Of a stretch of DNA of 37,395 bases, positions 15,439-23,450 are shown in pieces. Below the pieces are notes generated by a model. It made no database searches. It was not told where the DNA came from and saw nothing but the letters and a program-made list of their open reading frames with translations. Positions within the stretch are counted from its first letter, which is position 1; each line of letters opens with the position of its first letter. Source of the DNA: Clostridioides difficile. GTDB lineage: Bacteria; Bacillota; Clostridia; Peptostreptococcales; Peptostreptococcaceae. The translations under genes were made by a program, and so were the position numbers. The DNA is taken from positions 1 to 37,395 of the forward strand of contig NZ_JRHN01000016.1 in assembly GCF_001299635.1 (NCBI RefSeq), written 5' to 3'.

Positions 15439-15460
15439 TATGTAAACTAAAGTTTACATA
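15439..15460. promoter_or_regulatory. Perfect 22-bp palindrome upstream of XRE gene
   Basis: TATGTAAACT and its exact inverse flank two A residues. It lies 85 bases before the XRE gene at 15545, in the 317-bp divergent region shared with the acetyltransferase. A dimeric regulator site is likely; which protein binds is unknown. Apart from this dyad and the tentative MerR-type site I see nothing else in the gap. Confidence 0.65.
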
Positions 15461-15544
15461 TTTCAAACCTTACTTTGTAGAACAGTTGAGTTTAATACTT
15501 TATAATTAAAATATAATTATTTTAAATTGAAAGGGGTTTAATAT

Positions 15545-15979
15545 ATGAATTTAGGAGACAAGATTACAAAACTAAGAAAGAAATATAATTATTCTCAAGA
15601 GTTGTTGGCAGAAAGACTAAATGTATCTAGACAAACTATTAGCAAGTGGGAATTAGGGCAAGCTAAGCCAGACTTAGAAAATATAAAAAATATATCAAAG
15701 CTATTTAATATTACTTATGATTACTTGATTGATGAAAGTAATTTATGTTCTAAAGATATAACTGATAATATTAGTAAGGATGTTGACTGGACAAAAGCAT
15801 GGAGCTCTAAGTATCCTATTTTAGAAGCATATGTTGATATAGAGGGGATAGAAAGGTATCAAATAGCTATTGAAGAATTATATTCAAGATTTGAAAAAGA
15901 ATACAAGATGAGCAATGAGAATAATGTACTTATATTAAAAGATATTTTATACAAGGCGTTTAAAAAGCATGATAAATAA
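15545..15979 (+). CDS. XRE-family regulator with short C-terminal domain
   Basis: A 144-residue protein. The N-terminal HTH_3 domain (residues 1-62) has LRKKYNYSQELLAERLNVS and the recognition part RQTISKWELGQAKPDLENI, ending ITYDYLIDE. Residues about 80-144 form a charged region, probably helical, with no family that I recognise. AAAGGGG precedes ATG 15545. It is a single gene, divergent from the acetyltransferase, and could control it. The 224-base gap after it holds only the terminator at 16079. Confidence 0.85.
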   Translation: MNLGDKITKLRKKYNYSQELLAERLNVSRQTISKWELGQAKPDLENIKNISKLFNITYDYLIDESNLCSKDITDNISKDVDWTKAWSSKYPILEAYVDIEGIERYQIAIEELYSRFEKEYKMSNENNVLILKDILYKAFKKHDK

Positions 15980-16078
15980 AAACTATATTTGGATATATTC
16001 ATCTGTGGTTTTGTATAAAAATTTGGAAATAATTGGGATAAATAAAAAATTATATAAATTGAATTTAAAAATATATTT

Positions 16079-16105
16079 AAGCAGGTATCTAAGATACCTG
16101 CTTAT
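16079..16105 (+). terminator. Hairpin after the XRE gene
   Basis: AAGCAGGTATCT pairs with AGATACCTGCTT (16079-16103) around a very short loop and is followed by ATTTGTTT, a moderate T tail. Confidence 0.65.
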
Positions 16106-16203
16106 TTGTTTCTCTATGGTTGATTTTTTCATCAAAAGTCAACTTTAAATCGCTTGTTAGGTTCATGGATTTAAGGATATAATTATACAAAGGAGGCGTT
16201 GAT

Positions 16204-17298
16204 ATGAATGAATTAAACATTGCAAAAACACTGATTTTAAAGCGTAAAGAAAAAGGAATTACACAAGATGAACTTGCAAATTATATAGGTATCTCTAAAG
16301 CCTCTGTATCTAAATGGGAAACTGGGCAAAGCTATCCTGATATCACTTTTTTGCCACAACTCGCGACATATTTCAACATTACAGTTGATGAATTAATTTG
16401 TTACGAACCGCAAATGATTAAGGAAGATATTAATAAACTATATCAGCGATTGTGTAAAGATTTTACTGTTAAACCATTTGACGAAGTTATGGATGAAATA
16501 CGAGAAACCATAAAGAAATATTATTCATGCTTTCCTTTGATTTATCAGATGGGTGTTTTAATAATTAATCATTATGACCTTGTAGATGAAGAAAAACGTG
16601 AACTATTAATTAGTGAAGCATTAGAAATTTTTATTCGAATACGAGAAACAAGTGATGATATAGAAATTTGTCGTCAGTCAAAAGGTATGGAGGCAACCTG
16701 TTATATCTTGTTAAATCAACCTATAGAAGTTATTGACTTATTTCAAGATAGCGATTTTCCCATGGTAAATGAAAGCATACTCCTTGCACAGGGACAAATG
16801 ATGAATGGTCAAACTAGTGAAGCCAATGAAACGTTACAGATAGGAGCATATCAGAATCTTACTTTGTTAGTTCAAGATTTAGTGGGACTTCTGCAAAACT
16901 CAGATAAATCACAAATTGAAGAAATAGAAAGACGTATTTTAATGATTTCAGATACTTTTGACCTTGATGCATTGTCTCCTGGCATTATGTTTTCTGTATA
17001 TTTAACACAGATACAAATGAATTTAATACATGGAAATACTAAAGGAGCTATTAAGTCATTACAAAGATATGTAGATTTGGCAATGAGTGATATATATCCA
17101 ATTATGCTACATAGTGATGACTTTTTTAATCATATCGATGGCTGGATTTCTGAGATTGGAACAGGTATTACACGTGATGATACAATTGTAAAGGCAGGTA
17201 TTGTTGCTGCTATTAAGAATAATCCTATGTTCTCTGTATTAAATGAGAACAAAGAATACAGATTTCTTATAGAAAAATTATCTTTATTGGAGGAATAA
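16204..17298 (+). CDS. XRE-type regulator with long helical repeat domain, controls ABC operon
   Basis: A 364-residue protein. Residues 1-66 form an HTH_3 domain (KRKEKGITQDELANYIGIS, KASVSKWETGQSYPDITFLPQLA). The remaining 300 residues are helical and look like degenerate TPR units, as in Rgg/PlcR-like sensors, although no specific peptide-receptor family can be claimed. GGAGG precedes ATG 16204. It is the first gene of an operon: four bases to the next gene and then overlapping starts through the ABC exporter. The layout suggests that it senses the substrate or a peptide and controls the exporter. Confidence 0.85.
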   Translation: MNELNIAKTLILKRKEKGITQDELANYIGISKASVSKWETGQSYPDITFLPQLATYFNITVDELICYEPQMIKEDINKLYQRLCKDFTVKPFDEVMDEIRETIKKYYSCFPLIYQMGVLIINHYDLVDEEKRELLISEALEIFIRIRETSDDIEICRQSKGMEATCYILLNQPIEVIDLFQDSDFPMVNESILLAQGQMMNGQTSEANETLQIGAYQNLTLLVQDLVGLLQNSDKSQIEEIERRILMISDTFDLDALSPGIMFSVYLTQIQMNLIHGNTKGAIKSLQRYVDLAMSDIYPIMLHSDDFFNHIDGWISEIGTGITRDDTIVKAGIVAAIKNNPMFSVLNENKEYRFLIEKLSLLEE

Positions 17299-17302
17299 AA
17301 TT

Positions 17303-17503
17303 ATGGAAAATTTAATGGAAAATTTACCACTGTTACTTCCTATTATTATTTTAAATTTAATACTCGTAATTACTGCACTTATTCATATAATAAAACATCC
17401 AAATTATAAAGTTGGTAATAAGGCAATATGGATTCTTTTAGTGTTATTTATAAGTATAATAGGCCCAATTTTATATTTCACTATAGGGAGAGGTGATGAA
17501 TGA
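17303..17503 (+). CDS. Short PLDc_N-type membrane protein
   Basis: A 66-residue protein with two hydrophobic helices (about residues 8-29 and 41-61) and the motif KAIWILLVLFISIIGPILYF-x-x-GR. This motif defines the PLDc_N (phospholipase D nuclease N-terminal) segment also found in front of cardiolipin synthases; here it stands alone without a catalytic HKD domain. GGAGG lies in the end of the upstream gene. The stop overlaps the next start (ATGA). Free-standing PLDc_N proteins commonly sit in front of small ABC exporters; an accessory role in the membrane is inferred. Confidence 0.87.
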   Translation: MENLMENLPLLLPIIILNLILVITALIHIIKHPNYKVGNKAIWILLVLFISIIGPILYFTIGRGDE

Positions 17504-18420
17504 TGAATATTGTTTCAATAAATGGGTTATCAAAAAGTTTTGGTAATCGAAAGATAATAGATAATCTAAATCTTACTGTACCAGAAGGGTCAGTTTTTGG
17601 CTTTGTAGGTAAGAATGGTGCAGGCAAGACTACAACAATGAAAATGGTGCTTGGGTTACTTGAAACAGATAGTGGAACTATAAATGTTTGTGGTGAGAAA
17701 GTGACCTATGGAAGAACAAGTTCTAATCGCCATGTAGGTTATCTACCTGATGTTCCAGAGTTTTATAACTATATGAGACCACTTGAATATCTTTCTCTTT
17801 GTGGAGAAATCACAGGGCTTTCAAAACAAGAAATAAAGTTAAGAAGTGAAGAGTTGTTATCACTTGTAGGACTTGGAAATGAAAAGAAACGAATAGGTGG
17901 ATTTTCTCGTGGAATGAAGCAACGTCTTGGGATAGCTCAAGCATTACTTTCACGCCCTAAATTACTTATTTGTGATGAACCAACAAGCGCACTTGACCCT
18001 GTTGGTAGAAAAGAAATATTAGATATTATGTTTAAAATCAAAGACTCAACAACCGTAATATTTTCAACACATATACTGTCTGATGTTGAAAGAATTTGCG
18101 ACCATGTTGCTATATTAAATAACGGAAACATTGCTCTTAGTGGTACACTTTCAGAAATAAAAAGTATGCACGGAAAAGATAGACTTTTATTGGAGTTTTC
18201 AAGTAATGATGAAATCCAAGTATTTAAGTCTAGTAGTAGGATTAAATCCTTACTTAAAGATTCAGAAGAGACTAATATGGAAATTATTTTCCATGGTAAA
18301 GATATAAAATCAATACAACAAACAGTCATATCTACACTTGCAGAAATGAATCTTTGTCCAATAAAGATGGAATTAATAGAATTGTCACTTGAAAATTTAT
18401 TTTTGGAGGTAGTAAAGTGA
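17500..18420 (+). CDS. ABC transporter ATP-binding protein
   Basis: A 306-residue ATPase of the drug/antimicrobial-peptide exporter type (CcmA/BcrA-like). Walker A is GKNGAGKTTT (near residue 38), the signature is FSRGMKQRLG, Walker B is LLICDEPTSALD, and the switch His is in FSTHIL. The C-terminal 80 residues after the ATPase core are the usual extension of this subfamily. The start overlaps the previous stop; ATG 17503 directly after it is an equally possible start. It is coupled to the permease by a GTGA overlap. Together with the permease it should form a homodimeric ATPase/permease exporter or resistance pump. Confidence 0.92.
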   Translation: MMNIVSINGLSKSFGNRKIIDNLNLTVPEGSVFGFVGKNGAGKTTTMKMVLGLLETDSGTINVCGEKVTYGRTSSNRHVGYLPDVPEFYNYMRPLEYLSLCGEITGLSKQEIKLRSEELLSLVGLGNEKKRIGGFSRGMKQRLGIAQALLSRPKLLICDEPTSALDPVGRKEILDIMFKIKDSTTVIFSTHILSDVERICDHVAILNNGNIALSGTLSEIKSMHGKDRLLLEFSSNDEIQVFKSSSRIKSLLKDSEETNMEIIFHGKDIKSIQQTVISTLAEMNLCPIKMELIELSLENLFLEVVK

Positions 18421-19175
18421 GAGAATACATAGCATTTACAAAAAAAGAATTTGTAGAGAACGTAAGAAATTACAAATTATTTAGTCTGATTACTTTATTT
18501 TTAATATTTGGAATAATGAGTCCTCTTTCTGCTAAATTTATGCCAGACATAATTGCTCATTTTGCCCCAACTTTAAAAGTTACTGCTTTACCAACTGCTT
18601 TAGATTCTTGGACACAGTTTTCTAGCAATATTTCTGGTCTTGGAATGAGTTTAACTCTAATTATTTTTTGTAATATTTTATCAAACGAATATTCTAAAGG
18701 AACACTTGTCATTATGTTGACTAAAGGATTGTCACGTTCATCTGTAGTATTATCTAAATTTTCTATTGCAGTAATTATTATGACCATTGGTTTCTGGTTG
18801 AGTTTTTTATGTACTTATGGTTATACAATGTATTTTTGGCCAACTGCAAATCTTAATCATGTTGTATTTTCAGCATTTAACTTATGGATAATTGGTATTA
18901 TGTATATTACTATATTAATTCTTGGATGTGTATTATTTAGACCAGCATTTGCAAGTGTATTACTTGTATTAGTAGTAACCCTTGCTTTGAGTTTAATTTC
19001 TATTCCTAAGCAGATTGCACCTTATACGCCTAATTTCATATTATCAAAAAATATAGATTTGATTTCAGGTAAAGTGACAGCTCCAGAATTTATTATTCCA
19101 ATCATTGTAACAATTATTATTTCAACAGTGTGTCTGTTATCAGCTGTTATTTTATTTAATAAAAAACCAGTTTAA
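18417..19175 (+). CDS. ABC transporter permease (ABC-2 type)
   Basis: A 252-residue integral membrane protein with six predicted hydrophobic segments (about residues 18-38, 70-90, 110-135, 150-175, 180-200, 228-246). The N-terminal EYIAFTKKEFVENVRNYK and the central NEYSKGTLVIMLTKGLSR are typical of ABC-2 permeases. It starts at GTG 18417, seven bases after GGAGG and overlapping the ATPase stop. Last gene of the operon. The substrate may be a peptide antibiotic or lipid; not determined. Confidence 0.9.
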   Translation: MREYIAFTKKEFVENVRNYKLFSLITLFLIFGIMSPLSAKFMPDIIAHFAPTLKVTALPTALDSWTQFSSNISGLGMSLTLIIFCNILSNEYSKGTLVIMLTKGLSRSSVVLSKFSIAVIIMTIGFWLSFLCTYGYTMYFWPTANLNHVVFSAFNLWIIGIMYITILILGCVLFRPAFASVLLVLVVTLALSLISIPKQIAPYTPNFILSKNIDLISGKVTAPEFIIPIIVTIIISTVCLLSAVILFNKKPV

Positions 19176-19253
19176 TGATATCTTCATTATAAATATAAAT
19201 AGCAATATATTGTGTAGAAATAAACTTAATAATGTATAAGAATATATCTAAGC

Positions 19254-19289
19254 AAAAAAGACTTGAACTTAAGTTTCAAGTCTTTTTTT
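19254..19289 (+). terminator. Terminator after the ABC operon
   Basis: AAAAAAGACTTGAA (19254-19267) pairs with TTCAAGTCTTTTTT (19275-19288), with further T residues. It is bidirectional in composition. Confidence 0.92.
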
Positions 19290-19363
19290 GTTTTACTTCT
19301 ACTCATTCTATTTTATAATAATTAAATTATTACCTTAAGAAATTGTTTAAAAATAAAAAATAG

Positions 19364-19379
19364 CTAGATTATAATCTAG
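19364..19379. other. 16-bp perfect palindrome
   Basis: CTAGATTATAATCTAG is its own reverse complement, in the leader region about 200 bases before the DUF362 gene. Could be a regulator site; no further support. Confidence 0.35.
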
Positions 19380-19521
19380 TGATTATCAGTTATTTAAGAT
19401 ATGCTATAGTATATAGAGCCTAACTAGTAAAAAGTTAAAACGGTGTAGTAAGGAGTTAAAATAATATTGTTTTTATTAAATAAAGATAAGAATCTTTAAT
19501 TGTGGTAAAATATACTAAAAA

Positions 19522-19538
19522 ATCACTTTAAAAGTGAT
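19522..19538. promoter_or_regulatory. Dyad upstream of the DUF362 gene
   Basis: ATCACTTT-a-AAAGTGAT, a perfect 8-bp arm dyad, lies 38 bases before ATG 19577, where an operator or the 5' untranslated region would be. The regulator is unknown. Confidence 0.45.
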
Positions 19539-19576
19539 AAAATTAATTCAAGTAAATATTTTAAAGGGGTGTAGAT

Positions 19577-20650
19577 ATGGAAAAGTCAAAAGTATATTTT
19601 TGTGACTTATACTCAAATTCGCAAAATAAAAATGTGCCAAACAATGTAAAAAGATTATTTGATACAGCAGGATTCAAAGATTTAATAGGAAAGAATGACC
19701 AAGTAGCAATCAAACTTCACTTTGGAGAAAAAGGAAATACTACATATATGAGTCCTGTAGCAGTTAGACAAGTGGTTGATAAGATTAAAGCTTGTGAAGG
19801 AAAGCCATTTTTGACAGATACAAATACATTATATACAGGAAGTAGAACAAATTCTGTAGACCATCTTACAACAGCTATAGAAAATGGTTTTGCCTATGCA
19901 GTGGTAAATGCGCCAGTAATAATTGCAGATGGATTGTACAGTAGAAATTATGAAAATGTACAAATAGATAAAAAACATTTTGAAAGTGTGAAAATAGGTG
20001 GCGAAATTTATAATTCTTCTGCAATGATAGTAATGAGTCATTTTAAAGGTCATGAAGCAGCAGGTTTTGGAGGAGCATTAAAAAATTTAGCTATGGGGTG
20101 TGCAAGTGCAGCAGGAAAGCAAATGCAACATTCTGATGTTACGCCAGTAGTAAAAGAGAAGAAGTGTATAGGATGTGGAAAATGTGTTAATTCTTGTCCT
20201 ACAAAAGCTATAAGTATAGTAGATAAGAAGGCAATTATAGATTCTGATGTGTGTTATGGATGTGGAGAATGTCCAACTGTCTGTCCAACTAGAGCAGTAA
20301 CTATACAATGGGAAAGTGACTCAGATGTGTTTGTTGAAAAGATGGCAGAATACGCTTATGGAGCAGTATCAAACAAAAAAGATAAGGTAGGATATATAAC
20401 TTTTGTCATGAATGTAACTCCACTTTGTGATTGCGTGCCTTGGTCAGGTAGACCGATTGCACATGATATAGGAATATTAGCATCAACAGACCCAGTAGCT
20501 ATTGAACAAGCATGCTATGATTTGGTTTGTAAGGAAATGGGTCATGATGTGTTCAAACATGAGCATCCTCATGTAAATGGAACTAGAATAATAGATTATG
20601 CATGTGAAATGGGAATGGGAAATAAAGAATATGAATTAATAAAATTATAA
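19577..20650 (+). CDS. DUF362 protein with two 4Fe-4S clusters
   Basis: A 357-residue cytoplasmic protein. The outer parts form the DUF362 domain (VAIKLHFGEKGNTTY, PFLTDTNTLYTGSR, MSHFKGHEAAGFGGALKNLA, then the C-terminal CVPWSGRPIAHDIGILAS). In the middle (about residues 195-255) lies a bacterial-type ferredoxin with two C-x2-C-x2-C-x3-C motifs (CIGCGKCVNSCP and CYGCGECPTVCP). Proteins of this kind are common in clostridia and presumed to be electron-transfer or iron-sulfur proteins; the reaction is not established. AAGGGGTG precedes ATG 19577. A small unknown gene follows and may be cotranscribed. Confidence 0.9.
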   Translation: MEKSKVYFCDLYSNSQNKNVPNNVKRLFDTAGFKDLIGKNDQVAIKLHFGEKGNTTYMSPVAVRQVVDKIKACEGKPFLTDTNTLYTGSRTNSVDHLTTAIENGFAYAVVNAPVIIADGLYSRNYENVQIDKKHFESVKIGGEIYNSSAMIVMSHFKGHEAAGFGGALKNLAMGCASAAGKQMQHSDVTPVVKEKKCIGCGKCVNSCPTKAISIVDKKAIIDSDVCYGCGECPTVCPTRAVTIQWESDSDVFVEKMAEYAYGAVSNKKDKVGYITFVMNVTPLCDCVPWSGRPIAHDIGILASTDPVAIEQACYDLVCKEMGHDVFKHEHPHVNGTRIIDYACEMGMGNKEYELIKL

Positions 20651-20719
20651 GAATAGTAGGACTTAAATGCATATAATTATTGTAAGAGAAATTTAAAAGT
20701 ATCAAAGGAGTATGCATTT

Positions 20720-20983
20720 ATGAAAATTTACTATGAGAAAGAAAATAGCAAGAAAGCTAATGTAAACAATATCCCAAGTGTATTTGCATTTAATTTTCTA
20801 AGAAACTTTTTAACTAGCAAAGAGTATGAGGAAACTAGAAAAGAATATTTTATAAATAATCTAACAAAAAATCAGGTTAATCAAGCTATGAAGGATTTAA
20901 AATGGCTATTTAGAGAGTATGAAGGTTTAGAGGTTGTTACAATGGAAAGCTTGGATGGAGTTAAGACAAAGATAGTTTTGTAA
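20720..20983 (+). CDS. Small protein of unknown function
   Basis: An 87-residue soluble protein, Lys/Glu/Asn-rich, not recognised. It has FNFLRNFLTSKEYEETRKEY and KNQVNQAMKDLKWLFREYEG segments, probably helical, and a short C-terminal strand region (LEVVTM, VKTKIVL). GGAGT precedes ATG 20720. It lies 70 bases after the DUF362 gene and before a strong terminator, so the two may share a transcript. Confidence 0.7.
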   Translation: MKIYYEKENSKKANVNNIPSVFAFNFLRNFLTSKEYEETRKEYFINNLTKNQVNQAMKDLKWLFREYEGLEVVTMESLDGVKTKIVL

Positions 20984-21005
20984 ATTAATAAGAATAATAT
21001 TTAAT

Positions 21006-21075
21006 AAAAAATACTGCTTTAATAGTGATATGTATAAATATATTATACGAATACTATTTTAAGGCAGTATTTTTT
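21006..21075 (+). terminator. Long hairpin terminator after the small gene
   Basis: AAAAATACTGCTTTAATAGT pairs with ACTATTTTAAGGCAGTATTTTT, leaving an A/T loop that can itself fold, and ends in T residues. It separates the DUF362 unit from bioB. Confidence 0.82.
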
Positions 21076-21081
21076 GTTTAA

Positions 21082-21177
21082 TAGTAAACTTGTATATAGC
21101 ACAAGGTTGACTAATAAATGATACCTATGTAATACTATATATAATAAGTAAACTATATAAATAATATAGGTTGACGA
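21082..21177 (+). promoter_or_regulatory. bioB promoter with two BirA-type operators
   Basis: Two sites with the same layout: TAGTAAACT-N14-GGTTGACTA (21082-21113) and AAGTAAACT-N14-GGTTGACGA (21146-21177). In each, the arms are imperfect inverse complements (7 of 9 in the first) with the 14-bp spacing known for BirA operators in Firmicutes. TTGACT at 21107-21112, 17 bp, TAATAC at 21130-21135 forms a promoter whose -35 is in the first site; the second site would begin just after the start of transcription. Repression by biotinylated BirA when biotin is plentiful is inferred from family knowledge. Confidence 0.75.
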
Positions 21178-21189
21178 ATAGGAGGGTAT

Positions 21190-22167
21190 ATGGAAAAATA
21201 CATAATTAAATTAAAAAATAAAGTTTTGGATGGAAAAGAAATAAATTATGAAGAAGCTCTTAGTTTAATAAGCCTTGATACAAATAACAAAAATATTCTT
21301 GATATACTATTAAAATCTGCAAATGAAATAAGAGAAGCTTTTATGGGAAGAAGAGTGGATTTATGTACAATAATGAATGCTAAGTCTGGCAAATGTAGTG
21401 AAGACTGCAAATTTTGTGCACAATCATCCCATTATAAAACTGGGGTAGATGAATATTCATTGCTCGAGTACAATGAGATTTTAAGGAGAGCTAAAGAAAT
21501 GGAAAGTAAAGGAGTACATAGATTCTCTTTAGTTACAAGTGGTAAAGGTATGACAGGAAAAGAGTTTAATGATATTTTAAATATCTATGAAGGATTAAGA
21601 GAAAATACTAATTTAAAATTATGTGCATCTCTAGGTATTATAGATTATGAGCAAGCTAAAAAGCTAAAATTAGTAGGTGTGACTACATATCATCATAATG
21701 TCGAGACATCTAAAGATAATTTTGATAATATATGTACAACACATACTTATCAAGACAGAATAAGAACAATTAAAGAAGCTAAAAGGGCTGGATTAGATGT
21801 ATGTGTAGGTGGAATAATAGGGATGAATGAAAGTAAAGAACAAAGACTACAAATGGCTTTTGAAATACGAGAATTAAATGTCAAATCAATTCCGATAAAT
21901 ATTTTAAACCCTATTAAGAATACTCCTATGGAAGAGTATGATATATTAGAGCCTATGGAAATATTAAAAACAACAGCAGTATTTAGATTCATAATTCCCA
22001 ATGTATACATAAGATATGCTGGAGGAAGGCTATCTTTAAAAGGGTATGACAAAATTGGATTTAATGGTGGTGTAAATTCTGCAATTGTGGGTGATTATTT
22101 AACAACTGTCGGAAATGGAATTGAAAATGATAAAAAAATGATTATAGAACAAGGACTTGAACTTTAA
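21190..22167 (+). CDS. bioB: Biotin synthase
   Basis: A radical SAM enzyme that inserts sulfur into dethiobiotin, the last step of biotin synthesis. The 325 residues match the family length. The cluster motif is Cys69-x3-Cys73-x2-Cys76 (GKCSEDCKFCAQSSHY). Further conserved parts are YHHNVETS, CVGGIIGMNES, PINILNPIKNTP and IRYAGGR, the last containing the Arg that holds the 2Fe-2S cluster in E. coli BioB. GGAGGG precedes ATG 21190. No other biotin genes are adjacent, so the organism may import dethiobiotin or carry the rest elsewhere. Controlled by the tandem BirA-type sites upstream. Confidence 0.97.
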   Translation: MEKYIIKLKNKVLDGKEINYEEALSLISLDTNNKNILDILLKSANEIREAFMGRRVDLCTIMNAKSGKCSEDCKFCAQSSHYKTGVDEYSLLEYNEILRRAKEMESKGVHRFSLVTSGKGMTGKEFNDILNIYEGLRENTNLKLCASLGIIDYEQAKKLKLVGVTTYHHNVETSKDNFDNICTTHTYQDRIRTIKEAKRAGLDVCVGGIIGMNESKEQRLQMAFEIRELNVKSIPINILNPIKNTPMEEYDILEPMEILKTTAVFRFIIPNVYIRYAGGRLSLKGYDKIGFNGGVNSAIVGDYLTTVGNGIENDKKMIIEQGLEL

Positions 22168-22184
22168 TAAAGATTACTTAAATT

Positions 22185-22231
22185 AATTAATGTACTTTTA
22201 AATAATTATAAAAGTATATTAATTTTTTTTT
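22185..22231 (+). terminator. Terminator after bioB
   Basis: AATTAATGTACTTTTA pairs with TAAAAGTATATTAATT with one G-U, followed by eight T residues. Confidence 0.88.
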
Positions 22232-22315
22232 GTATATTAATATAAATATTAAATTTGAATTATAAATTGCAATATTATGAAAAATGGGAAAAATATCAAA
22301 ATTTATATAAAATAG

Positions 22316-22376
22316 TTGCAAAGGAAAAAAGGATGTGCTAATATCTAGGTAACCGGTTAAGTAAAACGGTTTCCTA
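22316..22376 (+). promoter_or_regulatory. rbs operon promoter and RbsR operator
   Basis: TTGCAA (22316-22321), a 17-bp spacer ending in TGC, and TAATAT (22339-22344) form an extended -10 promoter. Directly after it comes an inverted repeat, TAGGTAACCG (22346-22355) with CGGTTTCCTA (22367-22376), one mismatch, containing AACCGGTT with its central CG typical of LacI-family operators. A repressor there would cover the start of transcription. RbsR as the binder is inferred from position. Confidence 0.8.
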
Positions 22377-22395
22377 AATTGTGGGGGTGAACTTC

Positions 22396-23409
22396 TTGAG
22401 TATTACTATAAAAGAAATTGGCGAATTGGCTGGTGTTTCTAAAACAACTGTGTCAAAGGTCATTAATAATAAAGATGAAAATATAAGTCAAGCAACAAGA
22501 GAAAAAATTTTAAAAATAATGAAAGAAAAAAATTATGTACCAAACAAACTAGCACAAAGCCTAGTAACTAAAAAAACTAACACTATAGGGCTTCTTATAC
22601 CAGATATCCGAAATCCATTTTTTACAGATGTATCAAGAGGAGTGGAAGACAAGGCTAATGAAGAAGGTTACAACATAATTTTATGTAATACAGATGAAGA
22701 TGCCAAAAAAGAATATGAAGGGATAAGAACATTATCAGAGAGAATGATAGATGGAATTATCTTTGCAGCTTCTTCAAATACAAATTGGAAAGAGGCAAAT
22801 TATAAAGACATAAAAATACCAACTGTATTAATTGATAAGAAAATAAGTATGAACAAAGAAACTTTAAAAGGAATAGTTAAAATAAACAACTTTGAAGGTG
22901 GATATATAGCTACAAAACATTTATTAGATATTGGGAGTAAGAAAATAATATACCTAAGTGGTCCTCTTCAAAATGAAATAGCAGTAGATAGATTAGAGGG
23001 ATACAAAAAAGCATTAATTGAGTGTAATTTAAGTTACAACCCTGATTATGTATTTGAAGGTAAGTATAAAATTGAATGGGGACAGGAATTTATAAAAAAA
23101 CTGGAAAAAATAGATTTTGATTCAATATTTTGTGCAAATGATTTGATTGCAATAGGTGTTATAAGAGGGCTTAAAGAAAGAGGATTAAATATACCAAATG
23201 ATGTAAATGTTGTAGGATTTGATGATATTCAGACATCTAGCCTAATAAGTCCTTCTCTTACAACAGTGAGACAGCCATCTTATGACATAGGATACAAGGC
23301 TAGTGAGATACTGATAAATTGTTTAAGAGGAGATAAAAAAGAATCATTTGATGAGTTAATTTTTAAGCCAGAATTAGTTATAAGAGATTCAACGAAAGAT
23401 AATAAATAG
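22396..23409 (+). CDS. rbsR: LacI-family repressor of the ribose operon
   Basis: A 338-residue regulator: N-terminal LacI HTH (IKEIGELAGVSKTTVSKVIN) and hinge (PNKLAQSLVTKKTNTIGLL), followed by a periplasmic-binding-protein-like sugar domain with PDIRNPFFTDVSRGVEDKA and FDSIFCANDLIAIGVIRGLK. The start is TTG 22396, eight bases after GGGGG; the frame is open to a GTG at 22381 with no ribosome binding site. It is the first gene of its own operon, so it represses itself and the transporter. The effector is probably ribose or ribose 5-phosphate, judged by the genes it leads. Confidence 0.9.
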   Translation: MSITIKEIGELAGVSKTTVSKVINNKDENISQATREKILKIMKEKNYVPNKLAQSLVTKKTNTIGLLIPDIRNPFFTDVSRGVEDKANEEGYNIILCNTDEDAKKEYEGIRTLSERMIDGIIFAASSNTNWKEANYKDIKIPTVLIDKKISMNKETLKGIVKINNFEGGYIATKHLLDIGSKKIIYLSGPLQNEIAVDRLEGYKKALIECNLSYNPDYVFEGKYKIEWGQEFIKKLEKIDFDSIFCANDLIAIGVIRGLKERGLNIPNDVNVVGFDDIQTSSLISPSLTTVRQPSYDIGYKASEILINCLRGDKKESFDELIFKPELVIRDSTKDNK

Positions 23410-23450
23410 CAACATTCGAGACATAAATAGATATGTAAAGGAGTAATGTA

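Larger units (their letters stand above)
19176..19576. other. Intergenic region with terminator and two palindromes
   Basis: No gene was seen in these 401 bases. They contain the operon terminator (19254), a perfect 16-bp palindrome (19364) and a 17-nt dyad (19522) near the DUF362 gene. Confidence 0.6.

Noticed and set aside
20087-20308. Minus-strand frame within the DUF362 gene rich in Cys and Tyr
   Set aside because: It is the antisense of the ferredoxin motifs and of AT-rich codons; no start signal.
21000-21190. Riboswitch before bioB
   Set aside because: No known riboswitch pattern was seen; the repeated GGTTGAC sites fit a protein operator.
22349-22376. CcpA cre site in front of rbsR
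   Set aside because: The sequence has at least three mismatches to the cre consensus and is better explained as the LacI-family RbsR operator.
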